26,558 bases of DNA from an uncultured Lachnospiraceae bacterium (GTDB lineage: Bacteria > Bacillota > Clostridia > Lachnospirales > Lachnospiraceae), in contig CAJUIO010000050.1 of NCBI GenBank assembly GCA_910586025.1, positions 1-26,558 on the forward strand. The letters are read 5' to 3'. Below the pieces are notes generated by a model. The model ran no database searches, was not told where the DNA came from, and worked only from the letters and a program-made list of their open reading frames with translations. Shown piece by piece: positions 16,176 through 23,500 of this stretch. Both the position numbers and the translations under genes were made by a program. Positions within the stretch are counted from its first letter, which is position 1. Each line of letters begins with the position of its first letter.

Positions 16176-18104
16176 ATGGAGCATCTGGAATATCTTAGGA
16201 AAACAGTGGAGCTTTCAAAAAGAGTCGAGGGAAACGACTGGGATGGTTTTCGCTCCTGGCAGGGAGTGTATCTGGAACTGGCTAAAATGGAATGCAATAA
16301 GGCCGGCACAGGTAATTGTTATGCGCTTGACTATGAAATCATGGACAAGGGGCTGGATCGAATCAATAACAGATTGGACTGTGCGGATTTTATACTTCCC
16401 GCATTCATAAGAATTCTGTATGAATTCGGATCGGGAGATTACATAGAAGAGTCCTATCTGCGGAAGATAACAGATACTCTGCTGGGGTTCAAATACTGGC
16501 TGGATGAGCCGGGAGGAATTAAGGCATGTTATTTTACGGAAAACCACCAGATCCTTTTTCACAGCGCCGAGTATCTGGTCGGAAAGCTTTTTCCGGACAG
16601 GATTTTTACGAATAACGGGAAAACAGGGCTTTGGCATAAAGAGCATGCCATGCCCTTTATAAGGAGATGGCTGAACTGGCGGTGCCGGTTCGGATTTTCC
16701 GAGTGGCTCTGTCAGGGGTATTATGCCGATGATCTGCTGGCTCTTTCGGGTCTCATGTATTATGCAAAGGAGGAAGACATCAAGAATCTCAGCGGGCTGA
16801 TCATGAATCAGCTGCTCTTTGATCTGGCCGCCAACTCTTTCCAGGGCCATCTCGGGGGTACGCACGCAAGAGCGTATACCAGGCCGCTGACAGACCCGGC
16901 TTATGAAGGAGTCTCTCCTGTCATGGCTCTGATGTGGGATGAGGGCCGGGTGGAGGATTTATCCACCTGTGCGGTATTGCTTGCGTCATATCGGTATCAA
17001 TGCCCGAAGGCGGTTCTTGCGGCGGCACAGCAGACGGAGGACGAGTGGATCAATAAGCAGAGGGTCAGCCTGAATATGGAGGATGTGGCTAAATACGGGA
17101 TTGACGAGTCTGATTTTGACAATATTATGTTTTTCTGGGGAATGCAGACGTATTCTGACCGGAGCGTGATCGAGAATTCGCTGAAGGTATTTCCCTCCTA
17201 CAACTGGATGAACAATCGTCTGCTCGCATATAAGGAGAGATATGAGCTGCTGGATAAGGCGGGAATTTCCGCCCCGTCTACTCCGGATTTTACGGCTATG
17301 ACGCAGGCGGATATTTATACCTTCAGGACCAGAGATTATATGATAGGATGCGTTCAGGATTACCGCAGGGGGCGCAGAGGCTTCCAGCAGCATGTGTGGA
17401 CGGCATCGCTTGGCGGAAGGGCCATTGTATTTACCAATGCGCCCGGATCCTTTGAGTATAACTGCAGGCCCAATCAATTTGCGGGAAATCTGTTTCTGCC
17501 AAGAGCCGTGATTAACAGGAACGTGGTGATCAGTATTTACCGGATTGATGCGGATTTTATTGATTTTCAGTATACCCACGCTTATTTTCCGCAAAGCGAA
17601 TTCGATCAGGTTAAGGAGAAGGACGGATGGGTGTTCGGGCGAAGGAAGGATGCCTATATCGCATTGAAATCCATGCTTCCGGCGGTGTGGGAACCGGTAA
17701 AGGAGGAATTTTTCCGATTTGTGGATCCGAAGAACCATGAAGAGAGATTCAGGGAGAGTAAGCCCTTTGAATATTCTGCCCAGGGACATGCCAATGTCTG
17801 GGTCTGTGAAATGGGTTCAAAGAGGGAAAACGGGAGCTTTGATGAATTTATCGGCAGCTTTGAAAGAGCCCGGCTTGAGGGAGACACCTTTTCCTGCGTT
17901 TATCAATCGCCCTCCCAGGGGAAGATGGAATTTGGATGGCTCAGCCCTTTCAAAATCAACGGAGAGGAAATAGAGATCCATCAGTATAAGCGCTATGATA
18001 ATCCGGCGTGTCAGTCGGAATTTGACAGTGGGAAAATTGAGATTAGACGGAACGGGCATTATGCTCTGCTGGATTTTGAGAAGGGAGCCTGTATCTGTCG
18101 GTAA
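16176..18104 (+). CDS. predicted cytoplasmic carbohydrate-active protein, unassigned
   Basis: No named family could be assigned. The 642-residue product has no signal peptide or membrane segment. The first half (about 50-310) is helix-rich with aromatic pairs and reads like an alpha-toroid. It contains TENHQILFHSAEYL (121-134), FGFSEW (172-177) and GGTHAR (227-232), which look like conserved cleft motifs. The rest (about 375-642) is beta-rich, as in toroid plus beta-sandwich lyases and hydrolases. AAAGGAGAGG supports the ATG at 16176; an in-frame ATG at 16134 has only a poor, very close site. A GH105-like gene follows 28 bases later, which suggests the pair acts on an imported oligosaccharide, perhaps containing uronic acid. 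A polysaccharide-lyase role is inference. No transporter or regulator lies beside the pair. Confidence 0.7.
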   Translation: MEHLEYLRKTVELSKRVEGNDWDGFRSWQGVYLELAKMECNKAGTGNCYALDYEIMDKGLDRINNRLDCADFILPAFIRILYEFGSGDYIEESYLRKITDTLLGFKYWLDEPGGIKACYFTENHQILFHSAEYLVGKLFPDRIFTNNGKTGLWHKEHAMPFIRRWLNWRCRFGFSEWLCQGYYADDLLALSGLMYYAKEEDIKNLSGLIMNQLLFDLAANSFQGHLGGTHARAYTRPLTDPAYEGVSPVMALMWDEGRVEDLSTCAVLLASYRYQCPKAVLAAAQQTEDEWINKQRVSLNMEDVAKYGIDESDFDNIMFFWGMQTYSDRSVIENSLKVFPSYNWMNNRLLAYKERYELLDKAGISAPSTPDFTAMTQADIYTFRTRDYMIGCVQDYRRGRRGFQQHVWTASLGGRAIVFTNAPGSFEYNCRPNQFAGNLFLPRAVINRNVVISIYRIDADFIDFQYTHAYFPQSEFDQVKEKDGWVFGRRKDAYIALKSMLPAVWEPVKEEFFRFVDPKNHEERFRESKPFEYSAQGHANVWVCEMGSKRENGSFDEFIGSFERARLEGDTFSCVYQSPSQGKMEFGWLSPFKINGEEIEIHQYKRYDNPACQSEFDSGKIEIRRNGHYALLDFEKGACICR

Positions 18105-18132
18105 ACGGGCAGGAGACGGAAGGAGAGAAGGG

Positions 18133-20295
18133 ATGAACGACAATATAAGCGCTTCGGCGGAATATTTTAGGCCGGAGGAAAGTATCGCGAAGGAGTACGG
18201 CGGCGACACGGAAAAGATTCTGGAGGTAATGGGGGAACGCTTCATGAAGGAAAATCCCCCCAGGGCCTATCAGCTGAGAACCTTTCGCAGCGACGGAATA
18301 CCAATGGACAGGAAGGGGAGGGTTCTCTTTGAATTTGACAGACTTCTGCCGGACGCGGAAGAGGGCGACTGGGGTATGGCATGCGGAGAGCTCTGGTGCG
18401 CATTGCCCAAAAGCAGCGGCTTTTGTCTGGAATGCACCGGACGCACCCTTATTTATCTGAACGGTGTCTGTATTTTTGACGAAACGCAAGCCGTTCCGGA
18501 AAAGAAGGCTCCTGTAAGGCTGGAAAAGGGCTTTAACCGGTTTCTGGTCCTGTGTTTAAAGACATCGGAGGGTTTTGGATGTACGCTTCGGAATCATATG
18601 CCCCAGTGGGAGCCTTGCGCCTATGTCACTCCGTTTCAGGAATGGAGGGGAGAGGCGGGATTTCTGTATACCCTTGTTGCGGCTGGGGAATTTGAGAGGC
18701 GCGGTGCGGGAAAGATCATGCAGGAGCCCGCACTGTGGGGAAAATATGCGGAGGCCACGAAGCGCAGCTGGTATCCCAAAAGCCCTTCCGTGAGGGAGGG
18801 TGCGGGCAGCGGCGAAAGGGGCATCTGTATCTGGACCAGGGCCGTGTCGAAAGAGGGGAGAGAGGAGGAGCTGCTTCAATTTCTGGCCCGGCAGAGGGAT
18901 CAGGGCTCCGGCATCCGGTGTATAACGGTTGACGGGGAAACGGATTTTGCCAACGTTCGGCCGGCCTGTGCGCACCATATCCTGTGGTTTGCAGAGGGAG
19001 GCGCGCAAAGGGAGGTTTCTCTTCCAGAGAAATGGAGCATGACGCTTCCGGTGGATGCACAGGGAGACGGGGGACGTTTTTTGCTCTTGGAAGGTCTGAC
19101 AAAGGAGGCGGAAAAAGGACTTCGGAGCTGGAGGCCCAATGAGAGAGAATTCCTGGAAGCGGCGGTTCGGATAACCGGGGGAAAACAGTTCTGGCAGACA
19201 GAGTACCGGAATATGACGGTGCGCCCCTATGTGGAAAGCTCTTTATATGGAAGATGGACTTATCCGCTCGGTGTCACCTTATATGGTCTGATGTCGGCGG
19301 GCGATTATCTGAAAAACGCCCATATGTCAGAATATGTCAGAGATTTTATCCACCTGGTGATTAAGGCGGCACCGTATGCGTCTTACGACAGGGAAAGATA
19401 CGGTTTTCCGGGAATTCATCAGCAGATGCTGTGGCTGGACGCGCTGGACGACTGCGGTTCTTTTGGCTCCTGTATGCTGGAGGAATACCTTTCCCTGACA
19501 AAGGAGGAGAAAGCGGGATGGCAGGAGGTGCCGGAAATTGCCGACAGAATCGGGACGTACATGATGAAAGAGCAGGTGAGATGTCCGGACGGTGCCTTTA
19601 AGAGAAGAGACGACACCATGTGGGTGGATGATATGTATATGAGCGTGCCGTTTCTTGTGCGGTATTACCGGATGACCCTAAGGAGAGAGATTCTGGACGA
19701 GGCGTGCAGACAGCTGCTTCTGTACCGGAAATACTTTGAGCTTCCTGTGGAGGAAAAGGAGAATGCCATTATTTTATCGCATATGTATGATCTGCGCCAG
19801 CCGCAGGCAAACAGGATTCCGTGGAGCAGGGGAAACGGGTGGGTGTTCTTTTCCCTGAGCGAGCTGCTGATGGTTTTGCCCGGGGAACACCCGCAGCGGG
19901 GGGAGCTGGTGGATTTCTTTTCCGCACTGTTCCGGGGATATCTGCATTTTCAGGATGAGAGAGGCCTGTGGCACCAGATTCTGGACGACAAGGATACCTA
20001 TATGGAAACATCGGGGAGCGCCATGTTTATTTGCGCAATGGCCAGGGGAATCCGATTTGATCTGTTTTCCTGTGAGGAAAAGCACGAAATTGCAAATGCC
20101 GTCCGCCGGGGATGGAATGGGATGATTCATTACGGCATTGACCGGGAGGGAAATCTGTATGGCGTATGCCAGGGCTCCGGCTGGTCCTATGACCGGGATT
20201 ATTACCGAAACCTGAAGTGGAATCTGAATGATACCCACGGAATCGGAATCGTCATGCTGGCGGGGACGGAGGCGGCGAGGCTGAACCGGGAATGA
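18133..20295 (+). CDS. GH88/GH105-like unsaturated uronyl hydrolase with N-terminal extension
   Basis: The C-terminal half matches GH88/GH105 enzymes, which remove unsaturated uronic acid from the ends of oligosaccharides made by pectin or glycosaminoglycan lyases. The product is 720 residues, about twice a GH105 enzyme. Residues about 355-715 hold the alpha-barrel motifs: MWVDDMYM with Asp499 and Asp500, WSRGNGW (about 562-568), and ETSGSAMF. Residues 1-350 are extra and include a beta-rich, galactose-binding-like part with TLIYLNG (about 108-114). No signal peptide is seen, so it is probably cytoplasmic. The start at 18133 follows AAGGAGAG; a longer in-frame reading would overlap the upstream gene by over 100 bases. 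It is probably coupled to the preceding gene. Confidence 0.83.
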   Translation: MNDNISASAEYFRPEESIAKEYGGDTEKILEVMGERFMKENPPRAYQLRTFRSDGIPMDRKGRVLFEFDRLLPDAEEGDWGMACGELWCALPKSSGFCLECTGRTLIYLNGVCIFDETQAVPEKKAPVRLEKGFNRFLVLCLKTSEGFGCTLRNHMPQWEPCAYVTPFQEWRGEAGFLYTLVAAGEFERRGAGKIMQEPALWGKYAEATKRSWYPKSPSVREGAGSGERGICIWTRAVSKEGREEELLQFLARQRDQGSGIRCITVDGETDFANVRPACAHHILWFAEGGAQREVSLPEKWSMTLPVDAQGDGGRFLLLEGLTKEAEKGLRSWRPNEREFLEAAVRITGGKQFWQTEYRNMTVRPYVESSLYGRWTYPLGVTLYGLMSAGDYLKNAHMSEYVRDFIHLVIKAAPYASYDRERYGFPGIHQQMLWLDALDDCGSFGSCMLEEYLSLTKEEKAGWQEVPEIADRIGTYMMKEQVRCPDGAFKRRDDTMWVDDMYMSVPFLVRYYRMTLRREILDEACRQLLLYRKYFELPVEEKENAIILSHMYDLRQPQANRIPWSRGNGWVFFSLSELLMVLPGEHPQRGELVDFFSALFRGYLHFQDERGLWHQILDDKDTYMETSGSAMFICAMARGIRFDLFSCEEKHEIANAVRRGWNGMIHYGIDREGNLYGVCQGSGWSYDRDYYRNLKWNLNDTHGIGIVMLAGTEAARLNRE

Positions 20296-20332
20296 TGGAG
20301 CCTTCGCACGGAGGCCGCATTCGTCTTCGGAC

Positions 20333-21358
20333 TTAAAAGGTCTTGCGGATCTCCCCATTTTTGAGGATGAACACCGCCTGCGTATCCTCCAGGGACCGGA
20401 TCAGCTCCAGCCCCTTCTCATAGCCAAGCAGAAAACAACAGGTGGAGAGCGCGTCTCCGTCCACGGAACGGCTGCTGATCACGGTGACGCTGTCAAGGTC
20501 GGTGTTTCCGGGATAGCCGTCTTCGGTGGAGAGAATGTGATGGTAGAGGATCCCGTCCTTTTCAAAATAGCGCTCATAATTTCCGGAGGAGACGATGGAT
20601 CTGTCCTGCGCTTCGAGAACCAGGGCATAGGCTCCCGTCTCGGCGAAGGGCTGCTGGATCCCCACCCGGAAGGGAGTTTTGTCCGGACGGGAGCCGATGA
20701 CCGACACGTTGCCGCCAAGATTGATGATGGCCTTTCCGACTCCCTTGGAGAGAAGATATTCCCGTATCTGATCCGCAATATAGCCCTTTGCGATAAAGCC
20801 AAGATCCAGACAGGCTTCCGGATCCGTCAGCGTGACCTGGCCGTCCTCAATGATCACGTTTCTGTAATCCACGTGGGAGAGGGCCTCGTTTATCTCTTCC
20901 CCGGAGGGGACGATCCCCTGATTTTCGTCTCCGATGTTCCAGAGAATGGAAAGCGTGCCAATGGTGGGATCCACCAGCCCGCCGGACATTTCGGCGTAGG
21001 AGAGGGCGGTTTGAAGAAGCGAGAGAGTCTCAGCGCTGACACGGACGGGATGTCCCTTGCTGTGGTTGATGTTCCAGATGTCGCTTCCCTCCCGGGTGCG
21101 GCTGAACATGTTTTCGCAGCGCCCGGCCAGCTCCATGCAGCCGTCAAAGAGCTCCGGAGAGGAGGGGCCGTATATGGTGATGGAAATTACGGTGTTCAGA
21201 TAAAAACCGGTCCGGGTCTCTTTGCGGGCGGCGGAAGGAGAGCATCCGGTCAGTCCAAAGGCGAGAGAGCAAAGGACAAGACAAAGAGCGGAACAGGCAG
21301 TAAGATGGCGGAACAGTGCGGCATTGGTGCGATGAAAGATAAAATACGGCAAATTCAA
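20333..21358 (-). CDS. apbE: FAD:protein FMN transferase, lipoprotein
   Basis: ApbE splits FAD and attaches FMN by a phosphoester bond to a Thr or Ser in GAT/GAS motifs of target proteins, outside the membrane. RnfD (Thr151) and RnfG (Thr174) in this window are likely targets. The 341-residue product has a lipoprotein signal ending in LTGC (Cys39). It shows GFYLNTVISITIYG, DPTIGTLSILW, DLGFIAKGYIAD (185-196), INLGGN and the metal-binding DGDALST (300-306). I place the start at a TTG (21358) because AGGAAGGAG lies 6 bases upstream; an upstream TTG at 21412 gives 359 residues but no good ribosome site. It is convergent with the GH105-like gene and divergent from the GH25-like gene. No clear terminator was seen in 20296-20332. 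Confidence 0.93.
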   Translation of the reverse strand: MNLPYFIFHRTNAALFRHLTACSALCLVLCSLAFGLTGCSPSAARKETRTGFYLNTVISITIYGPSSPELFDGCMELAGRCENMFSRTREGSDIWNINHSKGHPVRVSAETLSLLQTALSYAEMSGGLVDPTIGTLSILWNIGDENQGIVPSGEEINEALSHVDYRNVIIEDGQVTLTDPEACLDLGFIAKGYIADQIREYLLSKGVGKAIINLGGNVSVIGSRPDKTPFRVGIQQPFAETGAYALVLEAQDRSIVSSGNYERYFEKDGILYHHILSTEDGYPGNTDLDSVTVISSRSVDGDALSTCCFLLGYEKGLELIRSLEDTQAVFILKNGEIRKTF

Positions 21359-21443
21359 GAAATTCTCCTTCCTGTTTTTCAGACGGACAGTAAATTCCGC
21401 AGCTGAAATCAAGCTTAAATTTGCAGCGCCTCAAATGAAAAGG

Positions 21444-21472
21444 TTGCCACATGACAATAATTATAGTATATT
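21444..21472 (+). promoter_or_regulatory. promoter for the GH25-like gene
   Basis: TTGCCA (21444-21449), 17 bases and TATATT (21467-21472) give a near-consensus vegetative promoter about 52 bases before the ATG. The perfect 10-bp palindrome TTTTGCAAAA (21492-21501) lies in the predicted leader. Confidence 0.6.
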
Positions 21473-21488
21473 TTCTTTGTGTGTGAAA
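21460..21488 (-). promoter_or_regulatory. promoter for apbE
   Basis: On the minus strand TTTCAC (21488-21483), 17 bases and a perfect TATAAT (21465-21460) point towards apbE. The -35 box is poor. The -10 box lies back to back with that of the plus-strand promoter, so the two promoters probably exclude one another. Confidence 0.5.
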
Positions 21489-21523
21489 CATTTTTGCAAA
21501 ATTTTATGGAAAGAGGAGTGTCT

Positions 21524-22654
21524 ATGCGGTTACCGGATGAGCAGGAAGAGCGGGGGAGCGGAGCGGCGGTGATGGGAAGTATTGCCGTTGTGTCCGTTTT
21601 GATTTTGATAATACTTGCGGTGGTATTTATGAGTAATTCACCGAAGAAAAATTCAGGAAGAAAGAATCTGCAGGCTGAGGCATCGCCCACACCGGCAGAG
21701 GAGACCGTAGAGTTTGCGGAAGGGGCCGGGGATATCGAAAGCCTTTACCGGGAGAATAAGCTGCGGTCTGAGGATTTGGGTTTTTGGGACCTGTACGAGG
21801 ACAGATTCCCGGGGACGGAGGTGGTGGCTCCGACAGAGGAACCGGAGGGCGAGCCTTCCCCCTCTCATGAGCCCACGGAGGAGGAGCTGGCAGGCGACGG
21901 AAAGCATATTCTCGTCTCCTACAGGGACGGAACTCAGGAATGGCTTGAAATCAGCGAGGAGATTCCCCTGCATGATTACGATTTTACCAGAATGAAGAGC
22001 GTAAACGGGAAGATGGCATATTATGAGGGAAATAAAAGGATTTCCAGGCTGGGAGTGGAGCTCTCCGAGGAAAACGGGGAGGTGAATTTCGAGGCCCTGA
22101 AGGAGGCCGGGATTGATTTTGTGATGCTCAGGGCGGGAACAAGAGGATATGAGACAGGACTTCTCACCCTGGATGAAAGCTTCACCTCGAATCTGGAAAA
22201 GGCCGAGAAGGCGGGCCTGGATATAGGCGTGTATTTCAGCTCGCAGGCCGTAACGGAGCAGGAGGCGGTTCAGGAGGCGGAGCGTATGCTGGCAAGCCTT
22301 GCTTCCCATCGGATTGCCTATCCGGTGGCTTTCCGTATGGACAGCGTTGAGAATGACACTTCGAGGACGGATATTCTGGATAAGGAGGAGAGGACGAAGA
22401 TTGCGGATGCCTTTCTCGGCGAGGTGGAGCGGGCCGGGTATTCGGCGGCGATTTACGGGAGCAAGGAATGGCTGCTCACACAGATTCAGGACAGGGAGCT
22501 GAAGGACAGGGATATCTGGCTGTCGGAGCAGGAGCCGATTCCCGAGTATCCGTATCAGTTCAAAATGTGGGAGTATGCGGTCGGGGAAAAGATCGCAGGA
22601 GTGTCGGGAGTCGTGAACTATACCATAAGCTTTGTGGATTATACCAGAAGATAA
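21524..22654 (+). CDS. membrane-anchored GH25-like protein, catalytic residues replaced
   Basis: The C-terminal half (about 173-376) follows the GH25 lysozyme pattern: a GxxxS start, GIDFVMLRAGTRGY (196-209), NLEKAEKAGLDIGVYFSSQAV, and a closing MWEY block. The usual catalytic or pocket acids are changed. The DVS aspartate is Glu179, the D-x-E pair is Arg271 and Asp273 (AFRMDS), and the late VD aspartate is Asn365. It may therefore bind peptidoglycan without cutting it, or have altered activity. The 376-residue product has one membrane helix (14-36), so it is anchored with the bulk outside, and an acidic Pro/Glu/Ser-rich spacer (about 50-125). AGAGGAG fixes the ATG at 21524. It is divergent from apbE. 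Confidence 0.82.
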   Translation: MRLPDEQEERGSGAAVMGSIAVVSVLILIILAVVFMSNSPKKNSGRKNLQAEASPTPAEETVEFAEGAGDIESLYRENKLRSEDLGFWDLYEDRFPGTEVVAPTEEPEGEPSPSHEPTEEELAGDGKHILVSYRDGTQEWLEISEEIPLHDYDFTRMKSVNGKMAYYEGNKRISRLGVELSEENGEVNFEALKEAGIDFVMLRAGTRGYETGLLTLDESFTSNLEKAEKAGLDIGVYFSSQAVTEQEAVQEAERMLASLASHRIAYPVAFRMDSVENDTSRTDILDKEERTKIADAFLGEVERAGYSAAIYGSKEWLLTQIQDRELKDRDIWLSEQEPIPEYPYQFKMWEYAVGEKIAGVSGVVNYTISFVDYTRR

Positions 22655-22721
22655 AAAATTAAAAACAAATTAAATTTCTTTTACATTTTTGAAATAATTT
22701 ACCCTAAATTGAAAATTTTAG

Positions 22722-22750
22722 AAATATTTCTGTCAATACTTGTATAGAAT
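22722..22750 (+). promoter_or_regulatory. possible sigma-E type sporulation promoter
   Basis: AAATATT (22722-22728), 14 bases and TATAGAAT (22743-22750) resemble the sigma-E consensus (KMATATT, 14 bases, CATACAHT) at 6/7 and 6/8 positions. No good vegetative -35/-10 pair was found in this 141-base gap, which is very AT-rich, so chance is a real possibility. No terminator for the preceding gene was seen. Confidence 0.35.
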
Positions 22751-22795
22751 AGTTAAGGGACAAATTTATTTGACAGAAAGGATTTGATTTTAAAA

Positions 22796-23422
22796 ATGTA
22801 TAAGAGATTTTTGCTGCAGATGTTTTTATGCAATATGCTTTTTTGCACCGGATGGTTCTGCGTGAGGGGAATTCAGGCGAATCGGACAGCCTCGGCACCT
22901 GCGTTCCAGGTGTTCTTTGCGGAGACCCAGGTACAGCCCGTGGCAGACAAGTCCTCTGGCACGTCCAGAAAAGTGGCATCCGGACAGAGGGTCGTGGATT
23001 ACGAGGTACTGGAAAGAGAAGACAAGTACGGTCTGTCCGAAGAGGACTATGAGATTTTGCTGAAAATTGTACAGGCCGAGGCGGGAACGGAAGATGAAAA
23101 GGGGAAAATGCTGGTGGCCGGTGTGGTTCTTAACCGGGTAAAAAGCCCCAGATTTCCGGATACGGTGAGGGATGTGGTGTTCCAGAATCAGGGCGGCGTC
23201 TACCAGTTTTCACCCATAGCGAATAAAAGCTATTATGCGGTGAGCGTCACCGAGGACACGAAGGCGGCGGTGGACCGGGTCCTTATGGGGGAGGACATCT
23301 CGGAAGGAGCCCTGTATTTTGCGGCCAGGAAATATGCGGATTCGGAAAAGATGAGATGGTTTGACCGCGCGCTGGTGCGTCTGTTTGCGTATGGCGGCCA
23401 TGAGTTTTTTACCGCGGGCTGA
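22796..23422 (+). CDS. SleB/CwlJ-type cell wall hydrolase
   Basis: This is a Hydrolase_2 family member, the fold of the spore-cortex lytic enzymes SleB and CwlJ, which open peptidoglycan strands. The 208-residue product has a hydrophobic N-terminal signal or anchor (about 5-22), a short linker and the catalytic domain (about 82-206). Key blocks are IVQAEAGTED with Glu95 as the likely catalytic acid, VAGVVLNRV (108-116), YQFSPIAN and the closing GGHEFF. No LysM or SPOR cell-wall binding domain is present. The ATG at 22796 is chosen; a TTG at 22784 is too close to the GAAAGGA site, though the gap to the ATG is long at 13 bases. A role in spore cortex or general wall turnover cannot be separated by sequence. 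Confidence 0.85.
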   Translation: MYKRFLLQMFLCNMLFCTGWFCVRGIQANRTASAPAFQVFFAETQVQPVADKSSGTSRKVASGQRVVDYEVLEREDKYGLSEEDYEILLKIVQAEAGTEDEKGKMLVAGVVLNRVKSPRFPDTVRDVVFQNQGGVYQFSPIANKSYYAVSVTEDTKAAVDRVLMGEDISEGALYFAARKYADSEKMRWFDRALVRLFAYGGHEFFTAG

Positions 23423-23442
23423 GCCGTGGTGCGGATATTTTC

Positions 23443-23471
23443 TTGTCAGAAAATTAAGATTGTGATAGAAT
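23443..23471 (+). promoter_or_regulatory. promoter for thrC
   Basis: TTGTCA (23443-23448), 17 bases and TAGAAT (23466-23471) match consensus at 5/6 each, and TGA before the -10 makes it an extended -10. The predicted leader is only about 23 bases, so no leader peptide or riboswitch fits in front of thrC. Confidence 0.72.
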
Positions 23472-23500
23472 ACCTAAAACCAATGAAGAGAGGATAGAAA

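Noticed and set aside
17995..18132. Longer in-frame reading of the GH105-like gene
   Set aside because: It would overlap the upstream gene by 110 bases and has no ribosome site; ATG 18133 has AAGGAGAG just before it.
20299..20314. GCCTT/GAGGC hairpin between the convergent GH105-like and apbE genes
   Set aside because: Five base pairs with one wobble and no T-run on either side.
20537..21406. Open frame of 289 codons on the plus strand
   Set aside because: It is the antisense of apbE, whose minus-strand motifs are clear; no ribosome site or domain is seen.
23472..23500. Attenuator or riboswitch before thrC
   Set aside because: The predicted leader is only about 29 bases, with no hairpin.
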